The notes beneath the pieces were generated by a model. The model was not told the origin of the DNA. It did not search any database and worked only from the letters and a program-made list of their open reading frames with translations. A stretch of DNA of 64,000 nt from a virus: positions 1 through 64,000 of the IMG/VR virus record IMGVR_UViG_3300008117_003079, one strand, 5' to 3'. Below are positions 7,531 to 16,370 of the stretch, piece after piece. The position numbers and the translations under genes are program-made. The number at the start of each line of letters is the position of its first letter. Position 1 is the first letter of the stretch.

Positions 7531-8220
7531 TTACTTTTTTTTTTTAACCCCCTCGTTTGTTGATTCAGTTGTTATCTTATTTTTTTTGAAATATGCAATT
7601 ACATCTTTACCAGTATCAAATGCTTTTTGACCTCCCCAAGAAGAATGATACATCCAATATGAATTGCTTCCATCTTCCCAATCAAAATCACCCGAAGATA
7701 TTTCTCTACCATCATAGGTTAAATACCCAACACCTTGTTTAGAATAAAAACGATATTTACCATCTCTAAAATTAACATCTTCGTTTACTTTTGATTCGCT
7801 TTTGTTTATTTCTTTACCAGCTTTTACCGCATCTTTATGTGCATCAGAATTACCATGTGCAGGTTCTTCTCCTCTGGCTTTTTTAGCTCTTATGTTAGCC
7901 CACAACCCTGGATTTTCTTCTTCTACTTTTTTACCAGCTCTTAATGCTGCTAAATCGGAACCTTCAATTTCACCATCACCATCGGTATCAATTTTCTTTT
8001 GACCCGCAGTTAATTCAGCTTCATTATATCCTCTTAATCTTCCTTCAGATTTCGCTTTGTAAGCGGTATCTACTGCATTAAAAAATTTCTTCTTTTGTTC
8101 ATCAGACATATCAGTAATTGATTTACCAACTTTATCCAACATATGTTTAAAAAGTTGTTGATAGTCTTGTTCCTCTCTAACAACATTTTTAATAAGTTCC
8201 AATAATTGTGATTTTTTCAT
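7531..8220 (-). CDS. EF-hand-containing prohead/core protein
   Basis: 229 residues. Residues 1-70 are helical. Residues 78-89 (DTDGDGEIEGSD) form a canonical 12-residue EF-hand/dockerin calcium loop with Asp at positions 1, 3, 5 and 12. NPGLWANIRAKKARGE (103-118) resembles a short motif in other phage proteins. After V145-N-E147|D148 a small beta domain follows (DGKYRFYSKQGVGYLTYDG), ending STNE|GVKKKK. The V/I/L-x-E sites are as in neighbouring precursors. The gene stops in an 11-A run and may continue by frameshifting into the next ORF. The product is probably a prohead core component; calcium binding is predicted from the loop alone. Confidence 0.6.
   Translation of the reverse strand: MKKSQLLELIKNVVREEQDYQQLFKHMLDKVGKSITDMSDEQKKKFFNAVDTAYKAKSEGRLRGYNEAELTAGQKKIDTDGDGEIEGSDLAALRAGKKVEEENPGLWANIRAKKARGEEPAHGNSDAHKDAVKAGKEINKSESKVNEDVNFRDGKYRFYSKQGVGYLTYDGREISSGDFDWEDGSNSYWMYHSSWGGQKAFDTGKDVIAYFKKNKITTESTNEGVKKKK
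7534..7545 (-). other. Slippery A11G run, probable -1 frameshift site
   Basis: On the minus strand the 0-frame reads GTT AAA AAA AAA AAG TAA. The last seven bases before the stop are A AAA AAG, the dnaX-type slippery heptamer. A -1 slip gives GTA AAT GAA, opening the frame that encodes a membrane helix and the 111-residue ORF. A single-base error or natural length variation in the 11-A tract would give the same picture. Confidence 0.5.
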
Positions 8221-8251
8221 TATTTGTACTTTTAGTATTACTTCTATAATG

Positions 8252-8261
8252 TATAAATATA
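8252..8261 (-). promoter_or_regulatory. TATATTTATA motif, putative promoter
   Basis: It reads TATATTTATA on the minus strand in a 47-base gap, 31 bases upstream of the ATG at 8220. Confidence 0.5.
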
Positions 8262-8267
8262 TGTATT

Positions 8268-9941
8268 TTATTTATCCGTAGTAGATTTACCAAAAACTCT
8301 TTGTATTTCCGGTCCTTTTGAAGAATCTACTTTTGATTTTATAATTTTAAGTGCATCTTTTTTTAATTCACTAGGATGAGAATTAAACCATTCTGAAATA
8401 TCTTCATTACTCTTTATTGCTCTTCTTCTTTGTCCACCATCATCGATATAATTTGTGTAAAAATCATACCATCTTAATACGGAATCCGCTAATTCTTTTC
8501 CAGTTTTGGCAGGTGTGTTTTGACTTGCTTCGTTTACTGATTCGTATTTAATCATATCTGGATTAAACTTTTCAAAATTCTTTCTTGCCCATTTTACGGC
8601 AGCTTCATAAGAATTGAATTTAATCCTATCCTGTTTGAACCCCTTTGCCTTATTTAAGAAATCAATATAAACTTTTTCTTCGTTTATAGATTCTTGAATT
8701 TTATTTCTTTTCATCCATTCTTCTAAATTACGAATTGCTGAATCAAATACTCTACTTCTATCATGGTCCATTCCAAAGTTTTTGAAGTATTCTTTCATCA
8801 TCTGATACGGTGAATCTAATTGCTCACCGTTTCTTTTCATATCTTTGATATTCATAGCAACTTGATAAGCTGCCATCTTACCACCAAAGAAAATAGCTTC
8901 GGATGTAATATCATTCCAAAATCTATCCACCAATGAAGATAATGGTTTTCCTTTTGAGCGATACCCAAATTTTTCGTTACCTAATGATTCTACAAAGTAA
9001 ATCAATCTTTCTGCGTTGGTTACTTTATCTAAAAACTTTTCCTTTACCATTCCTTGAAGAACTTTTTCACCCTGTGATGAAATTGGAATTTTGTTGATTC
9101 CTAATTCTTTCATTTTAGAATCAACATCACGAGGCATCATAAATTCGTTTATTGATTTACCTTCACTAATTACTTTATTACTTGGAAATGATACTGATGG
9201 TTGGTTTCCAAATGTTTTATCAACTTTAGCATTGATTCCAAATTGTGATTTTAACATTTTTACAACACCACTGCCAAACTTTATATCAGTAAGTTTAAGA
9301 TAAATGTAATTTCTATTAGGTGCATTCTTAATTTCACCACTTACAAACTTTGAACCTATTAATTTAATAATATCATCTACTACATCTGCTGCAAGGTATC
9401 CTTTAAGTTCGGATTCTTTTACTACGGAATATCCAGTTAAATCGGCTTGCCTCTTTCCCTTTTTCTCTTCACTATCTTTACCACTAAATGCGAATGGAGT
9501 ATTGTATCCTTCAACACCACCAGTAGTATTCATCTCATCTACTTTTAATTCGGCATCTTTGTACATATCACTAACTTTGTCATTCAATTCTGCTGCCAAT
9601 TTTTTCTTTTGTGCAGTTAGTGTTTTTAGTTGTTGTATGTGTTGTTTTTCGGCAGGAGTACCTTTGGATTTTTTATATGCTTCTAAACTCTTTTCCATAG
9701 AATCTAAAACTTTTGCATAATCCGTTTGAATGGCCTTAACAGAACGTAATTCAGCCAACACCATTTCTTTTATTTTATCAGGCAATCCTTTGTGAGATGT
9801 TGATGCAAAATCTTTAGCATCTTTATCACTCATTGAATCTGCTGCTTTTTCAACTTCTGGGGATGGGTTTTCCATATCGCCCTTTTGAGCGGCGTGTACC
9901 ATACCCATAAATTTTTGTTGTGCTTTAGATACTGCTGGCAT
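8268..9941 (-). CDS. Multidomain prohead protein with DUF3008-like N-terminus
   Basis: 557 residues. Residues 1-56 (MPAVSKAQQKFMGMV ... DFASTSHKGLPDK) fit DUF3008. A coiled-coil stretch (about 60-135) and GGVEGYNTPFAFSG (141-154) follow. Then come modules divided by L/I/V-x-E sites: I258-S-E260|G, I264-N-E266|F, I419-N-E421|E and V469-N-E471|A. These look like gp21 protease sites, so the protein may be a core polyprotein giving several small domains: about 170-258 alpha/beta, 267-420 helical, 423-470 small alpha/beta, and 472-557 helical. No catalytic motif was seen. It lies between gp20 and gp21, the core-gene position of T4. Confidence 0.55.
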   Translation of the reverse strand: MPAVSKAQQKFMGMVHAAQKGDMENPSPEVEKAADSMSDKDAKDFASTSHKGLPDKIKEMVLAELRSVKAIQTDYAKVLDSMEKSLEAYKKSKGTPAEKQHIQQLKTLTAQKKKLAAELNDKVSDMYKDAELKVDEMNTTGGVEGYNTPFAFSGKDSEEKKGKRQADLTGYSVVKESELKGYLAADVVDDIIKLIGSKFVSGEIKNAPNRNYIYLKLTDIKFGSGVVKMLKSQFGINAKVDKTFGNQPSVSFPSNKVISEGKSINEFMMPRDVDSKMKELGINKIPISSQGEKVLQGMVKEKFLDKVTNAERLIYFVESLGNEKFGYRSKGKPLSSLVDRFWNDITSEAIFFGGKMAAYQVAMNIKDMKRNGEQLDSPYQMMKEYFKNFGMDHDRSRVFDSAIRNLEEWMKRNKIQESINEEKVYIDFLNKAKGFKQDRIKFNSYEAAVKWARKNFEKFNPDMIKYESVNEASQNTPAKTGKELADSVLRWYDFYTNYIDDGGQRRRAIKSNEDISEWFNSHPSELKKDALKIIKSKVDSSKGPEIQRVFGKSTTDK

Positions 9942-9953
9942 TTTTAGTAAAGT

Positions 9954-10178
9954 TTAGGCTAATACATAAACAGAACCACCATTGGTTACTGTTACACTTT
10001 TAACATAGCAAGGGAATGGTTCTCCTGCGGTTAGATGTGCTAACGAAATAGTTGTTCCACCTTCCAATGTAATTGTACCAGTTACACCACTTACAGGCAA
10101 TACTCCCCAAACTCTATCTATTAATGAAGCAGAACCAGATGTTACTAATTTTGCGTCAAATGCTCTATAATTTACCAT
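9954..10178 (-). CDS. Small all-beta structural protein
   Basis: 74 residues, Gly/Thr/Val-rich and free of Cys. The pattern GVTGTITLEGGTTISLAHL ... YVKSVTVTNGGSVYVLA suggests a small beta sandwich like those of decoration or head-completion proteins of environmental phages. It starts MVNYRAFDAKLV and lies 2 bases before the stop side of its neighbour, in the capsid operon just after the portal-linked helical gene. A capsid decoration role is inferred; no named family was recognised. Confidence 0.5.
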   Translation of the reverse strand: MVNYRAFDAKLVTSGSASLIDRVWGVLPVSGVTGTITLEGGTTISLAHLTAGEPFPCYVKSVTVTNGGSVYVLA

Positions 10179-10180
10179 TT

Positions 10181-11053
10181 TTATTTATTTAAACTATTTT
10201 TTAATTCTTTTAACAACTCATAACTCATCATCATTGCCGATAAATGTTGTTCCTTAATTTTTTTAACTGATTTAATTTTTCTAATGTTAGATATAGTTTC
10301 AGCTAATTTAATTTTTGTTACCTTATCTGGTATTTTAGAACCAACTTCTTTCAACCCATTAATTAATTTAATAATTTCGGTTGAAATATATTCATTCAAT
10401 TTACCAGTATTATTAATGTTATTTATGTATTCTCTCAATAAAAGTTTTTGTTCTTCTGTAAGGTTTTTGTATTTGTTATTAAAAGATTCTACCAACATCT
10501 TATAAGAGATTGCTCTCAAATCTTCGTCCTGCTTTTTATATTCTTCCAAAACTGCATCTTTGATTCTAGCATCTTTATTTTGAATGGATGAATTGATTAT
10601 ACTTTCAGCAATAGTAAAACGAGAACTTACAATATCCGTTGGGTCATATTGTTGATTAGTTGATACTACTTCGAATATTTTATATATAGATGCTAATGTT
10701 TTATAATTAGAAATTGGAGATTTAATAAACTCATCTAAACCATAAGTTTCTTTAATTTGTTTAATTAAATTATACTTTTCTTTTATAAGCTTCTTTTCAT
10801 CCAATTGCTTTCGTGCTTCCAGAATTGTATCTATAAATTTTTCAGCTTTAACTTCTGAATTATATTTTTCATTTATCAAAAATTGATATAATTTTAATTC
10901 TTTGGATAATTCCTTTTTAGAATTAAAATGCTCTTTCAATATACTTTCTGCTACTGATTTATTTGCAGACATTATTTCTGATGTAATTTGTCTTACAAGC
11001 AATTCAAATATAAATCCAGTATTTTTAAACTTTGAATGTTTTATTTTTTTCAT
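10181..11053 (-). CDS. Portal-adjacent helical protein of T4-like phages
   Basis: 290 residues from ATG 11053 (a TTG one codon upstream is rejected as start). The N-terminus KHSKFKNTGFIFELLVRQITSEI is a strongly conserved pattern I associate with a helical protein encoded beside gp20 in marine T4-like phages. The rest is helical and Lys/Glu-rich with possible L/I-x-E sites (LTEE, KLNE, KLAE). It is likely a prohead core or assembly protein, made in the prohead and possibly processed by gp21. No enzymatic motif was seen. A TATATTTATA motif lies about 22 bases upstream. Confidence 0.6.
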   Translation of the reverse strand: MKKIKHSKFKNTGFIFELLVRQITSEIMSANKSVAESILKEHFNSKKELSKELKLYQFLINEKYNSEVKAEKFIDTILEARKQLDEKKLIKEKYNLIKQIKETYGLDEFIKSPISNYKTLASIYKIFEVVSTNQQYDPTDIVSSRFTIAESIINSSIQNKDARIKDAVLEEYKKQDEDLRAISYKMLVESFNNKYKNLTEEQKLLLREYINNINNTGKLNEYISTEIIKLINGLKEVGSKIPDKVTKIKLAETISNIRKIKSVKKIKEQHLSAMMMSYELLKELKNSLNK

Positions 11054-11074
11054 CAATTTTTATAATTTGTCAGA

Positions 11075-11084
11075 TATAAATATA
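11075..11084 (-). promoter_or_regulatory. TATATTTATA motif, putative promoter
   Basis: It reads TATATTTATA on the minus strand, 21 bases upstream of ATG 11053 in a 47-base gap after the portal gene. Confidence 0.5.
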
Positions 11085-11100
11085 TTTTTATATTTCTTTA

Positions 11101-12843
11101 TTACTTTTTGGTTAAATCTTCTGTCAAAATAGTTTTTTTATTACCATCCATATCCTTAAAAACTTCAAAATATGAACTCTTTCTCGGTTTGTATGGAACA
11201 GAACCTTCTTTTGCTTTAAGAGTTTTTATTCCTAATGGGTCTCTACCTTCAGGATGGTCATCATGCCCATATCTAACAGGGTCTTTTGGTCTACCAACCT
11301 GTCCATCTAATTCAAGTTTTAACTTATTCAACTCCTCTTCAACATTAGTTGGTCCACCTTCAGTTCCAGTTTCTTTTGCTGGGTCTACACCTTGTGTTTC
11401 AATTGAAGTTAAACGGAACATTTGTTTAGTATCATCTAATACCTGCAATGTTAATTCATCCTGCTCATCTTTTGCCATCTTCATTACGGATTCATACATC
11501 CATTCTTTGGAGAACATCTTTGTTTGTTGCATTTGTTGAATTAGGGCTACTTTTGAAGTGTATAGTTCAACCTGCTCCTGCTCATAAATTCTAGATGGAA
11601 CTGTTAATTCCAATGTAAAGTCTGTTAAACGGTCATCGTTAATACCTTGTGCGTATAAATGAACGATTGCAATTTTAGTTAATTCGGAAATCAATACTCT
11701 CTGAACTCTTTCAATTGTTTTGGCAAAACGAATATCCATTGATGCCAATGTTGCTTTACCATTAGTATCTTCCTCATAACCCAAATATGCTTTTGGAATT
11801 TTAAGTGCAGCCATCAACTTCCCTTTTAAGTAATTGATGTCATCAATCATATTGTACTCTAAACCTTTTAGGGTATCAATTGAAGTTCCATTATCACTAC
11901 CTCGAACTGGCATATAATAATCTTCAATAAGATTCATCATATTGTACTTTAAGTTGTACTCACCCGTTCTTTCATCAACAAATGGAACTTTCTTTGATGC
12001 GTTGATGATTTTTTGCATGTAGTTATCCACTTCGTTTGGTGGGATATTACCAACATCCACTTTAAAAATTCTCTTTTCAGGAGCTCTCATTACTCTGTGG
12101 ATTAACATTGCATCTTCCATCAACATTAATTGTTTCCAAACTCTTCTAGCTCCTTCAACCATAGATTTTCCATAAGGTAAGAAGTTTGAATCTGAATTTA
12201 AACGGAAGTGAGCAATCTCATAGTTTTCAAATTCCTTTTTAGTAGTTTGACCTACTGCCATATATGGGTTTTGATATGGGGCATATACGAATTTAACTCT
12301 TTGTGGATTTTCAGGATCAAATCCCTCTACTCTACTCATTTCGTATGATGATAATGGCATTACGTTTATAATTCCCAATTCATCTGCAATTTCTAATTCT
12401 AAAAAGAAATCACCATATTTTACCAAGTTTCGTGTCCAAGGCCATAAGTTGAACTCAATGTTAAGAATATCGTAAAATAAGTTTTCTAATATTTGTTTGA
12501 TGTTATCATCATCGTGATGAATTTTTAAAATACTACCATGTTCGTTTTTAGCGGTACATTCATCTGCATATACATCCAATGCGGATGATAAAATGGGGTC
12601 CATATCCATTGAATCGTAATCTCTAAACAAATCGATACGAACTTGTTGGTATGCCATTGCAGATTCCACCCCACCTACACCGTAGTTACTTACTTTGAGT
12701 TTCATATAACGGTCTACAAGGTTAGTTGTCATATTCTGATACTCATCAGTATCGACTATTTTAACTCCTTTTTCCGTTTTTCTTACTATGGTATTTGTTG
12801 AAAATAATTTCTGTAACCTACCGAATAATGTTTTATCTGCCAT
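11101..12843 (-). CDS. gp20: Portal vertex protein, T4 gp20-like
   Basis: 580 residues (T4 gp20 is 524). The first 120 residues carry the family pattern: a short basic start, MAYQQVRIDLFRDYDSMDMDPILSSALDVYADEC, then HDDDNIKQILENLFYDILNIEFNLWPW. Later landmarks include GKSMVEGARRVWKQLMLMEDAMLIHRVMRAPEKR and LKIPKAYLGYEEDTNGKATLASMD. Dodecameric portals form the DNA entry vertex and nucleate prohead assembly on the membrane. The C-terminal ~90 residues (TETGTEGGP onward) are Gly/Pro-rich and longer than in T4. It lies downstream of gp17, with one intervening gene; gp18 and gp19, which separate them in T4, are absent here. Confidence 0.92.
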   Translation of the reverse strand: MADKTLFGRLQKLFSTNTIVRKTEKGVKIVDTDEYQNMTTNLVDRYMKLKVSNYGVGGVESAMAYQQVRIDLFRDYDSMDMDPILSSALDVYADECTAKNEHGSILKIHHDDDNIKQILENLFYDILNIEFNLWPWTRNLVKYGDFFLELEIADELGIINVMPLSSYEMSRVEGFDPENPQRVKFVYAPYQNPYMAVGQTTKKEFENYEIAHFRLNSDSNFLPYGKSMVEGARRVWKQLMLMEDAMLIHRVMRAPEKRIFKVDVGNIPPNEVDNYMQKIINASKKVPFVDERTGEYNLKYNMMNLIEDYYMPVRGSDNGTSIDTLKGLEYNMIDDINYLKGKLMAALKIPKAYLGYEEDTNGKATLASMDIRFAKTIERVQRVLISELTKIAIVHLYAQGINDDRLTDFTLELTVPSRIYEQEQVELYTSKVALIQQMQQTKMFSKEWMYESVMKMAKDEQDELTLQVLDDTKQMFRLTSIETQGVDPAKETGTEGGPTNVEEELNKLKLELDGQVGRPKDPVRYGHDDHPEGRDPLGIKTLKAKEGSVPYKPRKSSYFEVFKDMDGNKKTILTEDLTKK

Positions 12844-12900
12844 TTTAATATTTTGTATCTAATTTATAAAGATAAGTAAATTTTTGGAAATTTCCAAGTT

Positions 12901-13404
12901 TTACCATTTTCTACAAGACCAATATCTAGCTTTATGTCTAGGTCCTGGTTGGTCACAATTATGTCTTGCTCTAAAACTTCTTCTTCTATCTGGATTGTTC
13001 TTTTTAATTTTTACACCCTTTTGTCCAAAGTTTACTTTAACAACATTACCTTGTGGATTTTTTACATATACTTTAAATTTCTTAACATCACCTGCCATTG
13101 GTTTTCCCAACTGCACTTCTCTACCCTGATATTCTGCTTCTCGTAAACATTGACAACCTTCATTTAATGTTTTATCGTACCCTCTCATAAAAGAAATAAA
13201 ATCTTCCATGTCCTCATCTTCTACATCGTATTCTTCTGGTTCAACATATCCATAATTTACATCATCATCACTATCTATATCTTCCGACATAGGTACACAA
13301 TTGGGAACTTCTCTACCATCTTTGGTTTTCATTCCAACTTGCTGATACCCTTTCCAACAAGGTCCTTGTTTTTCTTTTAAAGGAATTAAATTTATTAGTC
13401 TCAT
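12901..13404 (-). CDS. Cys-rich two-module phage protein (DUF5872-like C-terminus)
   Basis: 167 residues. Residues 13-38 (GPCWKGYQQVGMKTKDG, then VPNCVP) form one small Cys module. An acidic linker follows (41-70), with L80-N-E82|G83 as a protease-like site. From residue ~100 the C-terminal module reads KFKVYVKNPQGNVVKVNFG ... RRSFRARHNCD ... YWSCRKW, resembling DUF5872 of other phages, with Cys150 and Cys164 as likely metal or disulfide partners. Both modules occur inside larger prohead proteins of related phages, as far as I recall. Function unknown; position between gp17 and gp20 suggests a packaged core protein. Confidence 0.55.
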   Translation of the reverse strand: MRLINLIPLKEKQGPCWKGYQQVGMKTKDGREVPNCVPMSEDIDSDDDVNYGYVEPEEYDVEDEDMEDFISFMRGYDKTLNEGCQCLREAEYQGREVQLGKPMAGDVKKFKVYVKNPQGNVVKVNFGQKGVKIKKNNPDRRRSFRARHNCDQPGPRHKARYWSCRKW

Positions 13405-13422
13405 ATTATAATAGTTTCAACA

Positions 13423-13432
13423 TATAAATATA
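13423..13432 (-). promoter_or_regulatory. TATATTTATA motif, putative promoter
   Basis: It reads TATATTTATA on the minus strand in the 34-base gap after gp17, 18 bases upstream of ATG 13404. Confidence 0.5.
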
Positions 13433-13438
13433 TAAAAT

Positions 13439-15046
13439 TTAACGAAGTAACCAAGTTAGGTTTTCTACATCACCTTTACCTACTTCCATTTCGTATGGAT
13501 TCTTACCAGACCAACCAGTGGAGTACACACCACTAAACTGATTTATTTGAGTTGAGTTCAACATACTCTTTGTTAAATCAATACCTTCTTGTCTCAAACG
13601 AAGTGCAGTGTTACGAACCCACAACCCAATTGCCAATGCCATTACCAAGTCATCATTGTACCCCTTCATTGCTTCTGCTCTACCACCATGCCATATAAAG
13701 GTAAACATCTCATCTATTAAACGATTTGAACGTATTAGAATATCTTTATCACTCATATATGTATCCAATGCTGAAATGATAAGAGGACGAGTTTTAGATG
13801 TTGTGGAGAATCCGGCAACCATTTGTTTTTCATCTCTGTAAAACTTATTACTCATTTGTTTTTCAACATCAATATATTTCAAATCGTTACTCATATAAAA
13901 CAGATTTGGATACCCTCTATCTATGATTTGTTGAATACATGCCCAACCTACGTTTGAATTTTCTACAACTAATAAAGCGTTGTTATATTCAGTTGCTAAT
14001 GAAGTTAAAAAATTACCAAAATCTTTTGTTTCAATTTTACCTCTGTATTCTGCTACTTGACAACAATCTTCTATATCAATTACCTGTGCAGTAGAATAAT
14101 CGGCTCCATCTCCTCTCGCAACGTCAGCACATACCATGTACTGCTTGTTATAGTTTGGGTACTCCCATATCCATAAGTTATTATCAAACCCTCTCTTCTC
14201 AACTGGGTCCATCACATAGGTATCTTTGTACCAAGTTAATAATGCGGGGTCAATTACGGTATCACCTGAACCAATAAAGTCACAATCACATTCTTGTGCT
14301 GCACCTTTAACCCCCAAAATACGAGTCTGTTCATCTCTCCAAGCCTGGTTTCTTTCAGGGTGTACTGTCCAATGTAGGTTAATACAATTGAAACCATTTG
14401 CACCACTTTCACCTTCTACCCACATTTTATGGAACCAGTTACCAACACCGTTTGGTGTAGATAATACTATTGCGTTACCACCTGTTGATAGGGTTGATTG
14501 TGCCGATAACCAAATTTCATCGATATCTCTAATGAATGCCGCTTCATCCACTACTAAAAGTGATAGAGCTTCCGAACGACCTGCATCTGGTGAAGATGCA
14601 ATTGCCTTTACCTGTGAACCATTCTTTAATTTAAGTGATAGTTTGTTATCTTCAGCCGCTGCAGTTCCACCATCTCTCAACCATACTGGCAATAAATCGT
14701 GCATAACCCTAACCTTTTCTACAAGGTTTTTGGCTACCGTTACTTTTGTTGCAATAACCAATGCGTTAAAGTCCTGATTGAATATCATTTTCCAAAGAAT
14801 AAATCCCGCAGAAAGTGTTGATAAACCTAACTGACGAGATTTTAGAATGATATTAAAACGATGGTCTTTAAAATCAGTTAAACACTCCTCTTGAAAAGGA
14901 TAAAGGTGAAAGGGAATTTTCCCTCTCACCGGATGTTGAATAACACAATACTTCTTCATAAAGTAAATGGGGTCAGCCGCACATTTACGATATTCTTCAG
15001 AAATTATTTCTTTTAAAGTTTTTTTTGGTTGTCCTTGAACTCCCAT
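13439..15046 (-). CDS. gp17: Terminase large subunit, T4 gp17-like
   Basis: 535 residues. The ATPase half shows a Walker A-like SRQLGLST at 70-77, Walker B LLVVDEAAF at 163-171 with catalytic Glu168, and coupling motif STPNG at 196-200. The nuclease half begins near 305 with VCADVARGDGADYS (Asp308), then LLVVENSNVGW and, near the end, YNDDLVMALAIG, which supply the acidic metal ligands. It translocates DNA through the portal and cuts concatemers. It starts 2 bases after the stop of a membrane-protein gene. No gp16-type small terminase was identified, though the 222-residue Zn-ribbon-like protein upstream sits nearby. Confidence 0.95.
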   Translation of the reverse strand: MGVQGQPKKTLKEIISEEYRKCAADPIYFMKKYCVIQHPVRGKIPFHLYPFQEECLTDFKDHRFNIILKSRQLGLSTLSAGFILWKMIFNQDFNALVIATKVTVAKNLVEKVRVMHDLLPVWLRDGGTAAAEDNKLSLKLKNGSQVKAIASSPDAGRSEALSLLVVDEAAFIRDIDEIWLSAQSTLSTGGNAIVLSTPNGVGNWFHKMWVEGESGANGFNCINLHWTVHPERNQAWRDEQTRILGVKGAAQECDCDFIGSGDTVIDPALLTWYKDTYVMDPVEKRGFDNNLWIWEYPNYNKQYMVCADVARGDGADYSTAQVIDIEDCCQVAEYRGKIETKDFGNFLTSLATEYNNALLVVENSNVGWACIQQIIDRGYPNLFYMSNDLKYIDVEKQMSNKFYRDEKQMVAGFSTTSKTRPLIISALDTYMSDKDILIRSNRLIDEMFTFIWHGGRAEAMKGYNDDLVMALAIGLWVRNTALRLRQEGIDLTKSMLNSTQINQFSGVYSTGWSGKNPYEMEVGKGDVENLTWLLR

Positions 15047-15047
15047 A

Positions 15048-15698
15048 TTATTTTTTCAATTTAATCTTCCAATATGTTCCAAATCCAACATAAGGAGAGA
15101 ATGCGCCAGTTGTTCCATCAGTGGTTCTATTGTTAACACCAATGTTTAAGTTGTAAATTTTATCTTTTTTAGTTTTAAGAATTAAACCAGCTCCAACTGC
15201 TGATACATAATCTTCTTTATTAAATCCCCCATTCAAACCGAAATATACTTGATTTTTTGCGGGTTCTTTAACAATGAGTTCTTCTCTTATAGTTCTTTCT
15301 CTAACTTTAGCATCAAATGTTCTACCTAAAATTCTGTTTTGAGATATAGTATCAGTTACCGATACGGTTCCCAATGAATCAGGTAATACTAATACATCTT
15401 TGTATAAAACTTTAGAATAGTAATTTTTTAACAATGCTGCCGTATCTATTACCGCAGGAATTTTTACTTCTTTTTCAACAATTATTTCATGATAGATGTC
15501 ATCTCCTTTTTTGGTTACTACTTTGGTTTTGATTACATCAACGGTATCAATTGTATGTTTAATTACTTCGTATTTTTTACCGTCTATTTTAATAATCCTA
15601 CCACCTGGCATTACTCCACCTGGGTTAAACCATTGTAATAATACATAGATAATTAGTACTGCTATTGCAATGTTTTTAAATGTTACAAATTTTTTCAT
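15048..15698 (-). CDS. Membrane-anchored protein with outer beta domain
   Basis: 216 residues. Residues 8-24 (KNIAIAVLIIYVLLQWF) form an N-terminal signal anchor. A Lys/Val-rich region follows (about 40-110), then a C-terminal segment with alternating beta strands (YFGLNGGFNKEDYVSAVGAGLIL, SPYVGFGTYWKIKL) that resembles part of an outer-membrane barrel or a surface beta domain. Such an inner-membrane anchor with periplasmic tail would suit a spanin or host-envelope protein, but I do not recognise the family and no lysis gene is adjacent. Lacks Cys/lipobox. Confidence 0.5.
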   Translation of the reverse strand: MKKFVTFKNIAIAVLIIYVLLQWFNPGGVMPGGRIIKIDGKKYEVIKHTIDTVDVIKTKVVTKKGDDIYHEIIVEKEVKIPAVIDTAALLKNYYSKVLYKDVLVLPDSLGTVSVTDTISQNRILGRTFDAKVRERTIREELIVKEPAKNQVYFGLNGGFNKEDYVSAVGAGLILKTKKDKIYNLNIGVNNRTTDGTTGAFSPYVGFGTYWKIKLKK

Positions 15699-15701
15699 AA
15701 T

Positions 15702-16370
15702 TTAGTTTTTTATTAATTCTGAATGATTCAACTCTCGTAACTTATTTTCTAATGCCAATTTACGTTCTAACAATGCTTCAATTGCATCGTAAGCACCTTC
15801 AATATCAGTTTTTAAATCAGATTTTACTTTTTCAATGTCAATATCCCATTGCCATTTACTAAATGTACCATCTTCATTAACCATTTCAATTTGTTGCGTT
15901 ACACTATCCAACGCTTCTTCTAATTGTGATTTAGTATCTCTAACAAAATCCAATTTATTTAATGTTATTCTATAATCTTCATAAAAAGGCCAACTACCAT
16001 CTTCTCGTAATGATTGTTCTATTTTCCTCATACAAGTTACACAATACCCAGTTCTAACAATTAATTTTTTATCTGCACTACTGTATTGTATTGTTCCACA
16101 ATTTTCAGAAGAACAAGTTGTTATTTTTTTCAAATACTCTCTGGCATCATCTAATTTAGTGGCATTGATTTTGAAACCTTCTTTTTGTTCCCATTCGATA
16201 CCATTTTCATCTACCCAAATTTCGCCAACTTCTCGTTTTGTTTCATCTGCCTTTTCATAACCAAACACATTTTGATTATCATCAGTTCTACCAAAAACCG
16301 TATCAATAATTAATTGACGGGATTTGTGTATGTGTTTATTTTTTTCGTCAAAACTTTTTCTTTTTGCCAT
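15702..16370 (-). CDS. Zn-ribbon-like hypothetical protein upstream of terminase
   Basis: 222 residues. Cys residues at TTCSSENCGTIQ and GYCVTCMRKIE form two knuckles (CxxxxC and CxxC) suited to one structural zinc. The N-terminus is charged and helical; the C-terminus has a long helix (DAIEALLERKLALENKLRELNH). Its place two genes before gp17 is near that of T4 gp16, the small terminase, which has a central coiled coil, but no sequence match was seen and a zinc site is not typical of gp16. It could bind DNA; the function is unproven. Confidence 0.5.
   Translation of the reverse strand: MAKRKSFDEKNKHIHKSRQLIIDTVFGRTDDNQNVFGYEKADETKREVGEIWVDENGIEWEQKEGFKINATKLDDAREYLKKITTCSSENCGTIQYSSADKKLIVRTGYCVTCMRKIEQSLREDGSWPFYEDYRITLNKLDFVRDTKSQLEEALDSVTQQIEMVNEDGTFSKWQWDIDIEKVKSDLKTDIEGAYDAIEALLERKLALENKLRELNHSELIKN

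Noticed and set aside
12884-12897. Perfect palindrome TTGGAAATTTCCAA after the 12901 gene
   Set aside because: It has no loop and gives only a 4-5 bp usable stem without a good T-tract, so a terminator call is weak.
14226-14777. 183-codon plus-strand ORF opposite terminase
   Set aside because: It lies fully inside gp17, has Pro/Ser/Cys-rich composition and no recognisable motif.
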